Assembly: GCF_000744825.1 (NCBI RefSeq)
Contig: NZ_JQMR01000001.1
Coordinates: 434,001-498,000, forward strand
DNA from: Carnobacterium mobile DSM 4848
Lineage (GTDB): Bacteria; Bacillota; Bacilli; Lactobacillales; Carnobacteriaceae
Direction: 5' to 3'
Length of the DNA stretch: 64,000 nt
A model generated the notes under the pieces. The model worked only from the letters and a program-made list of their open reading frames with translations. It made no database searches and was not told where the DNA came from. The position numbers and the translations under genes are program-made. The stretch's first letter is position 1, and every line of letters starts with the position of its first letter. Of this stretch, positions 1-8,799 are shown in pieces.

Positions 1-151
1 CATGTTACTAGCTGGCGAAGAAAATATTCGTGAAGTTATTGCTTTCCCTAAAAATGGCCGTGCAGCTGATCCATTAACTAAAGCTCCTAGCTTAGTAAGC
101 GATGCACAATTAGCTGAGTTATCGATTACTACAACGACTAAAGAAGAATAA
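1..151 (+). CDS. aspS: aspartyl-tRNA synthetase, C-terminal end (partial)
   Basis: Only the last 49 codons are in the window, read in the frame starting at base 2 and ending with TAA at 149-151. The peptide contains [18 protein letters not shown] and ends in [10 protein letters not shown] plus a short polar tail. This matches the C-terminal end of bacterial AspRS, where the conserved REVIAFPK segment lies close to the end of the class II catalytic core. AspRS charges tRNA-Asp in the cytoplasm. The gene begins outside the window. A strong terminator follows directly, so this is the last gene of its transcript. Confidence 0.85.
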   Translation, partial: MLLAGEENIREVIAFPKNGRAADPLTKAPSLVSDAQLAELSITTTTKEE

Positions 152-156
152 TAACC

Positions 157-208
157 AAAAGAAACGAAATGTGAGTAGGAACAGTTATTCACATTTCGTT
201 TCTTTTTT
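157..208 (+). terminator. intrinsic terminator after aspS
   Basis: A near-perfect stem of about 17 bp, AAAGAAACGAAATGTGA paired with TCACATTTCGTTTCTTT, is followed by a T-rich tail. It ends the aspS transcript and separates it from sppA. Confidence 0.9.
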
Positions 209-312
209 AGCATCAATATTAGTTCCATACTAAAAATAATATTTCGCTTGTAATCTTTCAGTAGTTTTGTCAGAATAAAAGAGAACAATGCAAAAAAAGG
301 AGGAGTAACATA

Positions 313-1350
313 ATGACAACCAAAAGATGGACGGCTATTGGATTAGCCATTGGACTTTTTATATTATCTTTTGTTATCAGCGGTATGGCTGCCAAAGTGG
401 CTCAAACCGACAAAGCAGAAAACATATTTAGTGATGCCACAAACAGATTACTTGGGCAATCAGAATTAATAGAAACTGTGGTCACTACTGGCGATGAAGC
501 TAATCGAGTAGCCCTTCTAACAGTTGACGGTACTATTTTGGCGGGTCAATCATCTGGTTTATGGAGCACAACCGGATATGATCATAACTTTTTTCTAGAA
601 CAATTGGAAGCGGTAAAAGCAGATAAATCGGTTAAAGCCATTTTATTATCGATCAATTCACCAGGAGGAGGCACTTATGAAAGCGCCCAAATAAAAGACA
701 GTTTATTAGAATTGAAAGAAACTACCGATAAACCAATTTATGTTTCAATGGGCAATCTTGCTGCAAGCGGCGGCTATTATATTGCAGCTCCTGCAGACAA
801 AATATTTGCTGCTGAAGAAACATTGACAGGTTCTATCGGAGTTATTATGTCTAGCACCAACTTAAGTGAACTATATGAAAAGTTAGGAATTGAAGATACA
901 ACGATCAAAAGCGGTCGATTTAAAGATATTGGTTCTAACAGTAGGCCGATGACGGAAGCGGACCAAGAAATTTTACAAAAAATGGTAGATAGTTCATATG
1001 ATCGATTTGTCAAAGTGGTAGCAGAAGGAAGAAAAATGAACGAGAAACAGGTACGCGAATTAGCTGACGGACGTATCTATGACGGAGCTCAGGCTCTAGA
1101 AGCAGGTTTAGTTGATGAAATAGGTTACCAAGAAGATGCTTTGGAGGCTTTACAAGAAGATTATCAATTAAAAAACGCAGAAGTATTTCAGTATTCTACA
1201 GGAACTATTCCTTTTAGTTCGTTGATGTTTTCGAAAGCAAGTCAGCTCTTTTCTTCAAAAAATGCATCAGCTGAACTGGTAGAACAAATCACGTCTCAGT
1301 TTGGAACTTCTGCAGCACCAAAGATGCTGTATCTATATGGGGGTGAATAA
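313..1350 (+). CDS. sppA: signal peptide peptidase SppA, family S49
   Basis: Membrane-anchored serine protease that degrades cleaved signal peptides and misprocessed membrane proteins at the outer face of the membrane. The protein has 345 residues. Residues 7-27 form an N-terminal membrane anchor. The core carries the S49 motif SINSPGGG (about 113-120). The Ser/Lys dyad typical of the short Gram-positive SppA is visible: Ser152 in AASGGYY and Lys204 in SGRFKDIG, with the same 52-residue spacing as in the Bacillus enzyme. The start is well supported by AAGGAGG just upstream. The next gene begins one base after its stop, so the two are probably co-transcribed. Confidence 0.93.
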   Translation: MTTKRWTAIGLAIGLFILSFVISGMAAKVAQTDKAENIFSDATNRLLGQSELIETVVTTGDEANRVALLTVDGTILAGQSSGLWSTTGYDHNFFLEQLEAVKADKSVKAILLSINSPGGGTYESAQIKDSLLELKETTDKPIYVSMGNLAASGGYYIAAPADKIFAAEETLTGSIGVIMSSTNLSELYEKLGIEDTTIKSGRFKDIGSNSRPMTEADQEILQKMVDSSYDRFVKVVAEGRKMNEKQVRELADGRIYDGAQALEAGLVDEIGYQEDALEALQEDYQLKNAEVFQYSTGTIPFSSLMFSKASQLFSSKNASAELVEQITSQFGTSAAPKMLYLYGGE

Positions 1351-1351
1351 A

Positions 1352-2110
1352 ATGAACACACCTGAATCAAATGAAAAAGGCAACACAAAAGAATTGAATA
1401 TTGATGAGTTAAAAAAAGCATTGGCTAAAGAGGAAGCAGAAAATATGCGTAAACGACGCCTGCAGAAGTTGGATGAGCGGCAAGAGAACAAAGTAAATGA
1501 AGAGAAGGAGCAAGAACGAAAACCAGCTTCTAAAAAAATACAAAGTACTCCAAGGACACCTGAAGAGTTGCGTAGAGCACGCAGGCTTTATTGGCAAGAA
1601 AAGCAAGAACAAGAACAAGCAGAAAAAACACCTTATCACCGGTATCCCCAATTTTTTTATGCTGGTTTTTGGATTCGGTTCTTTGCCTATTTAACTGATT
1701 TAATTGTCATTAACAGTCTCACTCGTTTAATTCTAACTCCATTTTTCTTATTGATGCACCTACCAATCACAACAGAGCTATTTTCTGCTTTTTCATTAAG
1801 TAAGTTAGCCTTGTATTTAATGTATTTTATTTTATTGACTAAATTCACAAATGGACAAACGATTGGCAAAATGATTTTTGGATTACGTGTAGTTTGTTTT
1901 AAAGAAGAAAAATTAAGTTGGCTGACTGTTCTTATTCGTGAAGGTTTTGGCCGTTATATCTTAAAGACAATCAGTATTTTGTATTTAGTCATTCTTTTTA
2001 CAGAGCGCAATCAACAAATAGCAGATATCCTAAGTGACACAACGGTTATATCTGAAAAAGTTTTAGCTGCAAGTAAATGGAACCAGTTGTCTACGGCGTT
2101 TACTGAATAA
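1352..2110 (+). CDS. RDD family membrane protein
   Basis: A 252-residue protein of unknown function. I place the start at ATG 1352, preceded by GGGGGTG and one base after the sppA stop, rather than further upstream inside sppA. Residues 1-95 are highly charged (Lys, Glu, Gln) and probably a cytoplasmic coiled region. From about 105 a hydrophobic RDD domain follows, with the Arg/Asp signature [10 protein letters not shown], two or three further membrane segments, and the typical [14 protein letters not shown] loop. RDD proteins are linked to transport or envelope stress in some bacteria, but no activity can be assigned here. The coupling to sppA suggests an envelope role; that is an inference. 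Confidence 0.75.
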   Translation: MNTPESNEKGNTKELNIDELKKALAKEEAENMRKRRLQKLDERQENKVNEEKEQERKPASKKIQSTPRTPEELRRARRLYWQEKQEQEQAEKTPYHRYPQFFYAGFWIRFFAYLTDLIVINSLTRLILTPFFLLMHLPITTELFSAFSLSKLALYLMYFILLTKFTNGQTIGKMIFGLRVVCFKEEKLSWLTVLIREGFGRYILKTISILYLVILFTERNQQIADILSDTTVISEKVLAASKWNQLSTAFTE

Positions 2111-2222
2111 AATAAAAAGTAGAAAGTATGGAGATCCTCATTCTGTTTTTTCCATTGTTCTTTTCTGTAAACTGTCTTACAATGTAAGAAGCTTTAACGG
2201 AAAAGATTGGAGAAGAACGATT

Positions 2223-3125
2223 ATGGTATTATTAGGATCACACGTATCAATGAGCGGAAAGAAAATGCTGTTAGGATCAGCAGAGGAAGCTGCAGGCTAT
2301 AATTCTAGCACTTTTATGATTTATACAGGAGCACCGCAAAATACAAGGCGAAAAGCCATTGAAGAAATGAATATTGAAGCTGGAACAGCCCATATGAAAG
2401 AAAAAAACTTGTCTAATATTGTGGTTCACGCTCCTTATATCATTAATTTGGGAAATACATTAAAACCAGAAAATTTTGCCTTCGGAATTGAATTTCTAAA
2501 AGCTGAAATTATACGGGCAGAAGCTTTGGGAGCTAGACAAATAACCATGCACCCTGGCGCACATGTTGGCGAAGGAGCTCAATTAGCGATTGCTCAAATC
2601 ATTAAAGGGCTAAATGAAGTGCTGCATAAAGATCAAGTGGCCCAAATTGCTTTAGAGACTATGGCAGGAAAAGGAACAGAAGTTGGCAGAACTTTCGAGG
2701 AATTAGCTGAAATCATAAATGGTGTTACATTAAATGAAAAACTGTCTGTGACAATGGATACGTGCCATATTCATGATGCTGGGTACAATGTGAAAGAAGA
2801 TTTTGACGGTGTATTAGAAGAATTTGACCATGTTGTCGGCCTTGAACGTTTAAAAGTCATCCATGTCAATGATTCAAAAAATCCTCAAGGCAGCCATAAA
2901 GACCGTCATGCTAACATTGGATTTGGAACAATCGGTTTTGATGCTTTAAATGCAGTCGTTCATCATCCAAGTTTGAAAGACTTGCCAAAAATTTTAGAAA
3001 CGCCTTATGTAGGAGAAGACAAAAAGAACAAAAAAGCTCCTTACGGTTATGAAATCGATATGCTGAAAAAACAACAGTTTAATCCTGATTTATTAGAAAA
3101 TATTGCCAACCAAACAGGCTATTAA
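2223..3125 (+). CDS. nfo: endonuclease IV (AP endonuclease)
   Basis: Zinc-dependent AP endonuclease of base excision repair that cuts 5' to abasic sites. It has 300 residues, close to the family norm, and is a TIM-barrel enzyme of the Nfo family. Metal-binding motifs are visible in order: [50 protein letters not shown] and the C-terminal LETPY. The start at ATG 2223 follows a GGAGAAG Shine-Dalgarno. The gene is alone between the RDD gene and a strong terminator. Confidence 0.95.
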   Translation: MVLLGSHVSMSGKKMLLGSAEEAAGYNSSTFMIYTGAPQNTRRKAIEEMNIEAGTAHMKEKNLSNIVVHAPYIINLGNTLKPENFAFGIEFLKAEIIRAEALGARQITMHPGAHVGEGAQLAIAQIIKGLNEVLHKDQVAQIALETMAGKGTEVGRTFEELAEIINGVTLNEKLSVTMDTCHIHDAGYNVKEDFDGVLEEFDHVVGLERLKVIHVNDSKNPQGSHKDRHANIGFGTIGFDALNAVVHHPSLKDLPKILETPYVGEDKKNKKAPYGYEIDMLKKQQFNPDLLENIANQTGY

Positions 3126-3135
3126 AATAAAAGAT

Positions 3136-3180
3136 CCAAGAGAAAGCACCTCATTTCTCTTGGTTTTTTTATTTTTTTTT
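3136..3180 (+). terminator. intrinsic terminator after nfo
   Basis: The 10-bp stem CCAAGAGAAA / TTTCTCTTGG is followed by a run of T residues broken by a single A. Confidence 0.92.
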
Positions 3181-3568
3181 TGGATTAAAAAATTTTCTGA
3201 TTTATTTTCTAACCCGTGAAATGTATGCATACTTAGAAAAAGAGCGTACCGAAATGGAAGAGAAGGGATGAAGAAAAAATTAGGAAGTATCCTTTTGATT
3301 ATTAAGGAAAAGAAGGAAAGAAAACGTTTTTTTCAGACCCTCTTTATGAATTTCCAGCTGACCTTACATCAGCTATCATGTTTTCTTCAACTACTTTTCA
3401 AACTAGTTTCGAAAGTAGTTTTACTAGCGATGTAAGGCAAGCAAACAGCGACATGAGCAGCAACAGCGGATTTCGATCCGGGTTCATCTAGCGGTGGATC
3501 TTGCTAGATCCACTAGCAAAGAATAAATATATTGGTATCTCTCCGACTCAAGTCCCATGTATTTTTAT
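3181..3568 (+). other. gene-poor intergenic stretch with nested inverted repeats
   Basis: No convincing gene. A short reading frame ending at TGA 3269 encodes LTREMYAYLEKERTEMEEKG, which looks like the C-terminal end of a lost protein. It overlaps the start of a 53-codon frame (3268-3429) that I do not recognise. Two hairpins stand out. One spans 3362-3439: CCTTACATC pairs with GATGTAAGG, with an inner AACTACTTT / AAAGTAGTT stem. The other spans 3488-3516: CTAGCGGTGGATC against GATCCACTAG. The stretch could be a decayed gene plus a small repeat element. Confidence 0.4.
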
Positions 3569-3596
3569 TTGTTTTAATGTAAAATTACGTTATGAT
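3569..3596 (+). promoter_or_regulatory. candidate sigma-A promoter for lemA
   Basis: A -35 of TTGTTT and a -10 of TATGAT lie 16 bases apart, about 50 bases before the lemA start. Confidence 0.5.
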
Positions 3597-3648
3597 AATG
3601 AAGAAAAGATTTTTTCTCAGATAAATTAATAGGAAGAAGGAATAGAAG

Positions 3649-4215
3649 ATGAAAAAAGGTATGAAGATCACCATAGGGATTATTGCTGCGCTAATTATTT
3701 TAGCTGTTCCCTTTATCAGTTCATATAACAATTTAGTGAAAGAAGAAAGTAATGTAGATGTAGCATGGTCACAAGTTGAATCTCAATTGCAACGTCGAAA
3801 CGATTTGATCCCAAATTTAGTTAATTCGGTTAAAGGAGCCATGAACCAAGAACAAGATGTTTTTGGAGAAATAGCTGATGCACGGGCTAAATTAGGCGGA
3901 GCGGATACTGTCGAAGAACAAATTGATGCCAATAATGATATGAGCTCCGCTTTGTCAAGATTATTAGTTGTCGTAGAAAATTATCCAGAACTGAAATCCA
4001 ATGAAAATGTTACAGCGTTAATGGATGAATTGGCAGGAACTGAAAACAGAGTGGCCGTAGAAAGACAACGCTACAATGAAGCTGTTCAAGGCTACAACAA
4101 TCGTGTGAGACGTTTTCCAGGCTCTATCATTGCTAATATGACTGGTTTTGAAAAGAAACCTTATTTTAAAGCTGTAGAAGGTGCAGAAACAGCACCGGAA
4201 GTGAATTTTGAATAA
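3649..4215 (+). CDS. lemA: LemA family membrane protein
   Basis: A 188-residue protein of the LemA family, whose biochemical role is not established. Residues 5-25 form one N-terminal membrane helix, with a short outside segment and a long helical domain rich in charged residues. The family signature AWSQVESQLQRRNDLIPNLV is present. The start ATG follows GAAGAAGGAAT. The gene pairs with a TPM-domain gene directly downstream, a common LemA-YgcG arrangement, so the two probably act together at the cell envelope. Confidence 0.88.
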   Translation: MKKGMKITIGIIAALIILAVPFISSYNNLVKEESNVDVAWSQVESQLQRRNDLIPNLVNSVKGAMNQEQDVFGEIADARAKLGGADTVEEQIDANNDMSSALSRLLVVVENYPELKSNENVTALMDELAGTENRVAVERQRYNEAVQGYNNRVRRFPGSIIANMTGFEKKPYFKAVEGAETAPEVNFE

Positions 4216-4267
4216 GGTGTTCTCTAAAAGCCGGTTAGGCATTTTATTCGTACGAGGAGGTAAATAT

Positions 4268-5116
4268 GTGAAAAAAAATTGGGAAAGCAAAACGATTTTT
4301 TATTTCTTCAGTATGATCAGTTTAGCTCTTCTTTATTTTATCCCGTTAAACGTAAACGCAGCTCCAAACTATCCTGATCCATCTAAGGCATTTTATGTCT
4401 ATGATGAAGCAAATTTACTCTCACAAGATACAGAAAAATTTATGATTGATGTAAATAAACACTATGAAGATACGACAGAACAGCCGCAAATTGTAGTGGC
4501 GACAGTAAACAGCCTTGAAGGTGATACCATTGAAAATTATAGTGAGAAACTGTTTAAAAAATGGGGTATCGGCGGAGAAAAATTAGATAATGGAGTATTG
4601 ATATTACTCTCAGCTCAAGAACGTGAAATCCGTTTTGAGGTCGGTTATGGATTGGAAGGCGCATTAACAGATAGTGGTACAGGTGATATCTTAGATCGTA
4701 ATATCGAAGATATGAAAAATAATAATTTTGATACAGCTTTAAAGAATGTTTTTACAGAAACAGCAGTAAAAGTGAATAAAGAATATCAATTTGACAATGA
4801 CGTCATCTTTTCAGGTTACCAAGTAGATGATACAGATTATGACGATGAAGAGGGAACAGGCTTTCCAGCTATCTTGATTATTTTGTTCATTTTCTTTTTT
4901 GCTAGTAGCTTTTTCGGAGGAGGCGGCGGAAGCGGAGGTCCAGGAGGACGCCGTTCTCGTAGTGTATTGCCTTTTCTCATCGGAATGTCCGGAGGAAGCC
5001 GTGGAGGACGCGGCGGATTCGGCGGTGGTGGATTCGGAGGAGGCGGCTTTGGCGGCGGCGGAGGTTTCGGCGGTGGCGGAAGCTCAGGTGGCGGCGGTTC
5101 AAGTCGCGGATTTTAG
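4268..5116 (+). CDS. TPM-domain (YgcG-like) exported protein with glycine-rich tail
   Basis: A 282-residue protein starting at GTG 4268, eight bases from CGAGGAGG. The in-frame upstream extension overlaps lemA and has no ribosome site. It has an N-terminal signal segment (about 8-32). An extracytoplasmic TPM domain contains YDEANLLS, the central IENYSEKLFKKWGIG, and FEVGYGLEGALTDSGTGDIL. A single C-terminal membrane helix (about 198-216) follows, then a cytoplasmic or exposed tail almost entirely Gly, Phe and Ser, ending in SSRGF. TPM domains have been linked to photosystem repair in plants and envelope functions in bacteria; the function here is unknown. The glycine tail also makes spurious open frames on other phases. 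Confidence 0.85.
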   Translation: MKKNWESKTIFYFFSMISLALLYFIPLNVNAAPNYPDPSKAFYVYDEANLLSQDTEKFMIDVNKHYEDTTEQPQIVVATVNSLEGDTIENYSEKLFKKWGIGGEKLDNGVLILLSAQEREIRFEVGYGLEGALTDSGTGDILDRNIEDMKNNNFDTALKNVFTETAVKVNKEYQFDNDVIFSGYQVDDTDYDDEEGTGFPAILIILFIFFFASSFFGGGGGSGGPGGRRSRSVLPFLIGMSGGSRGGRGGFGGGGFGGGGFGGGGGFGGGGSSGGGGSSRGF

Positions 5117-5141
5117 TCATTTTTAAAACATTAATTTGAGA

Positions 5142-5185
5142 AAAGGAGGCCGACCCAAAAGGGACAGCCTCCTTTCAATTTCTTA
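5142..5185. terminator. probable bidirectional terminator between the TPM gene and ppsR
   Basis: The 9-bp stem AAAGGAGGC / GCCTCCTTT (5142-5150 and 5167-5175) lies between two converging genes. The T tract is short, so confidence is moderate. Confidence 0.6.
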
Positions 5186-5242
5186 ACGATTTTCCTAAAC
5201 GTGTTTCAAAAAGCAGACTCGACGTCTGTTCTCCTCTTTTGA

Positions 5243-6073
5243 TTAAAAACTTTGTTTCTTACGATCAAGCTGTAACGTATTAACGATAATAGCTGCTGTT
5301 TCTTCAATCGATTTAGTCGCTACGTTGATCACTAAGCAATCCAGCTTTTGATACAATTCTTGTGCAAAAGCGAGTTCTTCGTCAATTCGATCAATTTTTG
5401 AATAACCAGTTTCTGGATTTAACCCATATGTGATCATTCGTTCACGTCGAATAGAATTTAAAACACTTCGATCATTTGTTAATCCTACAATTTTTTTTGG
5501 ATCTACTTTCCATAATAAATCAGGGATATGAGCTTCAGGAACAAGCGGAAGATTAGCAACTTTATAATTTTGGTTAGCTAAAAACATACTTAATGGAGTT
5601 TTTGAAGTCCTTGAAATACCAAGTAAAACAATATCTGCTTCTAAAAAACCCTTAGGATCACGACCATCATCATACTTTACAGCAAATTCAATTGCACTAA
5701 TACGATCAAAATAATTATCATTCAACTGATGGAGTATCCCTGGTTTTTTTAAAGGGTGTGTATGAGTCCGACGTTCAATTTCCTTAACTACAGGGTTTAA
5801 CACATCAAAACAAAATAAATGGTGCTCTTGACAATAATCAGCTATGATTTCACTTAAATCAGATGAAATCAGAGTATGTACAATTAAGGCATTATCTTTT
5901 TTGGCTTTCTCCAGTATTGAACGAAGAGTATCTTCCCCTCGAATAAATGGATAAGCAGAGACATTTGCCTCAACCTCTGGGAATTGTGCCATAGCCGCCT
6001 GCCCTAAAGTATTTGCGGTTCCTCCGACAGAATCGGAAATAATATATAAATTGATTTTCTCTTTTTTTTCCAT
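5243..6073 (-). CDS. ppsR: PPDK regulatory protein (bifunctional kinase/pyrophosphorylase)
   Basis: Family DUF299. Such enzymes phosphorylate and dephosphorylate a threonine of pyruvate phosphate dikinase, or PEP synthase, using ADP and phosphate. The protein has 276 residues from ATG 6073, which sits four bases after GAGGAGAT on the minus strand; ten further upstream codons have no ribosome site. Visible motifs are the N-terminal YIISDSVGGTA and the P-loop-like GISRTSKTPLSMFLAN (about 150-165). In Bacillus this gene (yqfL) lies with ccpN beside glyQS-dnaG-rpoD; here it has moved about 8 kb upstream of glyQS. No dikinase gene is in the window, so its substrate cannot be named from context. 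Confidence 0.88.
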   Translation of the reverse strand: MEKKEKINLYIISDSVGGTANTLGQAAMAQFPEVEANVSAYPFIRGEDTLRSILEKAKKDNALIVHTLISSDLSEIIADYCQEHHLFCFDVLNPVVKEIERRTHTHPLKKPGILHQLNDNYFDRISAIEFAVKYDDGRDPKGFLEADIVLLGISRTSKTPLSMFLANQNYKVANLPLVPEAHIPDLLWKVDPKKIVGLTNDRSVLNSIRRERMITYGLNPETGYSKIDRIDEELAFAQELYQKLDCLVINVATKSIEETAAIIVNTLQLDRKKQSF

Positions 6074-6203
6074 TATGATCTCCTCTTTTCTGCTACTTCT
6101 CATGTACCCACAAACAACTTATTCTTTACTCATTATTTAATTATACCTGAATCGATAAAAGAACAACAGTCAGACCAATACAAAAGCAATGAAAACGCGC
6201 TTC

Positions 6204-6233
6204 TTGCGTAATCTCTTGAAAATGAGTTATAAT
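6204..6233 (+). promoter_or_regulatory. promoter of zur
   Basis: TTGCGT and TATAAT are separated by 18 bases, about 40 bases before the zur start. Confidence 0.6.
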
Positions 6234-6272
6234 AAGTAATAGCGAATGAATTAAAGGAGACGGCAAAAAAAT

Positions 6273-6692
6273 ATGACTGCAGTTGAAAAGGCCATTAGTG
6301 TATTAAAGGATCATGGATTCAAATATACCGACAAACGAGAACAAATATTGTCTATTTTTGTAAATGAAGATCGTTATTTAACAGCAAAAGATATTCATTT
6401 ATTATTAAAAGAAAAGTTTCCGACAATCAGTTACGATACCATTTACCGAAACTTATATACATTTGTTGAGTTGGATGTCCTAGAAGAGACGGAACTAAAT
6501 GGTGAAAAAATGTTTAGGTTTGGCTGTTTGCATCAAGGACATCATCATCATTTTATTTGTACCAGTTGCGGTATGACGAAAAATATCGAAATGTGTCCAA
6601 TGGATTTTTTTGAAGAACAGCTAACAGGATGCGAAATTGATTCTCACCGTTTTGAAATTTTTGGTAAATGTGAGAATTGTGTAAAAAATTAA
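6273..6692 (+). CDS. zur: Fur-family regulator, Zur-type
   Basis: A 139-residue Fur-family repressor with an N-terminal winged helix (YDTIYRNL recognition region, about 54-61). A C-terminal metal domain holds two CxxC pairs (ICTSCG and KCENC) that build the structural zinc site. Its sequence closely follows Bacillus Zur: YKYT(N/D)KREQ, SYDTIYRNL, ELNGEKMFRF, GHHHHFIC, CGMTKNIEMCPM, and SHRFEIFGKC. PerR would have Asp after RF at the regulatory metal site; here it is Gly, which argues against peroxide sensing. Zur represses zinc uptake genes when zinc is sufficient. I see no clear Zur box in the window, so its targets lie elsewhere. Confidence 0.85.
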   Translation: MTAVEKAISVLKDHGFKYTDKREQILSIFVNEDRYLTAKDIHLLLKEKFPTISYDTIYRNLYTFVELDVLEETELNGEKMFRFGCLHQGHHHHFICTSCGMTKNIEMCPMDFFEEQLTGCEIDSHRFEIFGKCENCVKN

Positions 6693-6792
6693 AATTCAGT
6701 TATTTGTTCTTCTTATAAAGCTAAAAATCGAGGTTAAAAGCAACATTTTTCCTTAAAGAATAGATTTTTTTTTATAAAAGGCAAATCCCTTA

Positions 6793-6821
6793 TTGACGTA
6801 AAAAAATACATTCGATATAAT
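6793..6821 (+). promoter_or_regulatory. strong sigma-A promoter of rpsU
   Basis: TTGACG and TATAAT lie exactly 17 bases apart. The 5' leader to rpsU is about 85 bases and contains TATATAGTTTTTAAAGACTATATA-like complementary segments (6842-6866) that may fold. Confidence 0.85.
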
Positions 6822-6910
6822 ATAGAAGGACAGTTCTTATTTATATAGTTTTTAAAGACTATATAAGAAATAACGGTTACTTTTAAAAGCACGGAGGGAG
6901 GGAATTTACT

Positions 6911-7084
6911 ATGTCAAAAACAGTTATTAAGAAAAATGAATCTCTTGATGATGCTCTTCGTCGCTTCAAACGCTCCGTTTCTAAAACTGGTACTTTGCAA
7001 GAAGCCCGTAAACGCGAATTCTACGAAAAACCAAGTGTGAAACGTAAGAAGAAATCTGAGGCAGCTAGAAAACGTAAGTTCTAA
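6911..7084 (+). CDS. rpsU: 30S ribosomal protein bS21
   Basis: A 57-residue basic protein that binds the 30S platform near the anti-Shine-Dalgarno region. The sequence starts [20 protein letters not shown] and ends [13 protein letters not shown], the standard bS21 form. An unusually long purine-rich Shine-Dalgarno (GGAGGGAGGG) lies 8 bases before the ATG. It has its own strong promoter and is followed within 40 bases by yqeY, the usual neighbour in Firmicutes. Confidence 0.97.
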   Translation: MSKTVIKKNESLDDALRRFKRSVSKTGTLQEARKREFYEKPSVKRKKKSEAARKRKF

Positions 7085-7119
7085 TCAGATAACGCTGAAG
7101 AATTGAGGGTGAGAAAGTT

Positions 7120-7563
7120 TTGTCACTTCTAACAACCATAAACGAAGATATTAAAACAGCTATGAAAGCTAAAGATAAAGAAACTTTAGCCGTTTTGCGT
7201 ATGCTAAAAGCTGCATTCCAAAATGAACAAATTAAAACTGGTAAAGAATTGAGTGAGGATGAAGAATTAACACTTCTTTCTCGCGAAATGAAACAACGTC
7301 GCGAATCTCTTGCAGAATTTCAACAGGCTGGTCGTGAAGATCTCGTTGAACAAACACAAGAGGCTATCAAAATCGTTGAAAAATATTTACCTCAACAACT
7401 TACTGAAGACGAATTGCATACAATTGTTTCTGAAGCTATTGCTAAAGTCAATGCGACATCAATGAAAGATTTTGGTAAAGTCATGGGTGTAGTTATGCCG
7501 ATGACAAAAGGTAAGGCTGATGGAAACGAAATCAATCGTCTAGTTAAAGAACAGTTAAACTGA
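7120..7563 (+). CDS. yqeY: YqeY family protein (GatB/YqeY domain)
   Basis: A 147-residue helical protein whose domain resembles the tail domain of GatB; it may act in tRNA-related metabolism, but no activity is proven. It starts at TTG 7120 after GAGGGTGAG. Motifs typical of the family are present: AMKAKDKETLAVLRMLKAA, EIVEKYLPQQL-like KIVEKYLPQQLTEDEL, and the C-terminal GKVMGVVMP...GKADGNEINRLVKEQL. It is co-transcribed with rpsU, as in many Firmicutes, and ends at a terminator. Confidence 0.92.
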   Translation: MSLLTTINEDIKTAMKAKDKETLAVLRMLKAAFQNEQIKTGKELSEDEELTLLSREMKQRRESLAEFQQAGREDLVEQTQEAIKIVEKYLPQQLTEDELHTIVSEAIAKVNATSMKDFGKVMGVVMPMTKGKADGNEINRLVKEQLN

Positions 7564-7567
7564 TTAT

Positions 7568-7612
7568 AAAAACACAAGCAAGAGCTTCAGAGCCTTTGCT
7601 TGTGTTTTTTGT
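7568..7612 (+). terminator. intrinsic terminator after yqeY
   Basis: The 13-bp stem AAAAACACAAGCA / TGCTTGTGTTTTT ends in a T run. Confidence 0.92.
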
Positions 7613-7766
7613 TCTGTTGTTATTTATCCAAAGGAAAAAGAAGGAAATGCGCAAAAAACAACTTTATTGTGTTAAAATAGGGATACACTTTAACGTAAGG
7701 TGTAGGAATAATAGGACTGCACTTATGTTATAAATTGAATTTTTCAAAAAGAGGAGTGTCGGTTGT

Positions 7767-8771
7767 TTGACCAATGAAACGAATGAAACGTATGATTTTG
7801 AATTAAAAAAAATAAACAATGCCAATAATTTATTTGGCAGTCAAGATAAACATTTGAAACTACTTGAAGATTCTTTGAATGTCGTCATTAATAGCCGTGG
7901 AACCCGTATGGAAGTTATCGGTTCTGAAAAGCAGGCTCAAACAGTAGAAAAAATATTTAATCAATTACAAGAATTAATAGACCGGGGTATTCCAATTAAT
8001 CAAACAGATGTCATATCTGCTATTAAAATGGCTCGAAATGGAACATTGGATTATTTTGTCAGTATGTATGAAGAAGAGATTGGAAAAACGTATGATGGAA
8101 AACCTATTCGCGCCAAGAATTTTGGCCAGCGTCAGTATGTCCAATCCGTTAAAAAGCACGATATTGTCTTTGGAATTGGACCTGCCGGAACGGGTAAAAC
8201 TTATTTAGCCGTAGTTATGGCCATTGCAGCTTTAAAAAAAGGAGAAGTTAAAAAAATTATTTTAACTCGTCCAGCTGTTGAAGCAGGAGAAAACTTGGGC
8301 TTTTTACCAGGTGATTTAAAAGAAAAAGTTGATCCTTATTTGAGACCTATCTACGATGCCCTATATAATCTTTTTGGGTTAGAGCATACCAATCGATTAA
8401 TGGACCGTGGAGTAATAGAAATAGCTCCACTTGCTTACATGCGTGGACGAACATTGGATGATTCTTTTGTTATTTTAGATGAAGCTCAAAATACAACCGT
8501 GTCTCAAATGAAAATGTTTCTGACTCGATTAGGATTTGGTTCAAAAATGATTGTCAATGGTGATGTAACTCAAATTGATTTGCCTCGAGGAGCTGCAAGC
8601 GGATTAATTCATGCTAAAACGGTGTTGAGCTCAGTTAAAGACATTGATTTTGTTTATTTTGATTCCCAAGATGTTGTTAGACACCCTGTTGTGGCAAGTA
8701 TTATCGAAGCTTATGATGCGGAGAAGCAAGAAGCGTTAACAGATCAAAAAAAAATGCACAACAACAAATAA
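7767..8771 (+). CDS. phoH: PhoH-like ATPase
   Basis: A 334-residue cytoplasmic protein of the PhoH family, a P-loop ATPase related to superfamily 1 helicases and linked to RNA metabolism. It starts at TTG 7767, 8 bases after GAGGAGTG. An N-terminal KH-like region is followed by the P-loop GPAGTGKTYLAV (about 138-149), VILDEAQNTT (Walker B, about 238-247) and the RLGFGSKMIVNGDVTQIDLP segment. It heads the conserved phoH-pgpH-ybeY-dgkA-cdd-era-recO block; the close link to ybeY supports a role near ribosome or RNA maturation. Confidence 0.94.
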   Translation: MTNETNETYDFELKKINNANNLFGSQDKHLKLLEDSLNVVINSRGTRMEVIGSEKQAQTVEKIFNQLQELIDRGIPINQTDVISAIKMARNGTLDYFVSMYEEEIGKTYDGKPIRAKNFGQRQYVQSVKKHDIVFGIGPAGTGKTYLAVVMAIAALKKGEVKKIILTRPAVEAGENLGFLPGDLKEKVDPYLRPIYDALYNLFGLEHTNRLMDRGVIEIAPLAYMRGRTLDDSFVILDEAQNTTVSQMKMFLTRLGFGSKMIVNGDVTQIDLPRGAASGLIHAKTVLSSVKDIDFVYFDSQDVVRHPVVASIIEAYDAEKQEALTDQKKMHNNK

Positions 8772-8799
8772 AGACAAGTTATAGTTAGGGCGTGAAGGA

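Noticed and set aside
3268-3429. A 53-codon gene between nfo and lemA
   Set aside because: It has a plausible ribosome site, but the sequence overlaps the large hairpin and shows no recognisable domain, so it is left as part of the intergenic note.
4899-5126. An alternative 75-codon frame over the TPM gene's tail
   Set aside because: It is the other phase of the Gly-rich repeat and has no ribosome site.
6273-6692. PerR rather than Zur
   Set aside because: The regulatory-site Asp after the RF pair is Gly, and the sequence follows Zur blocks (GHHHHFIC, IEMCPM).
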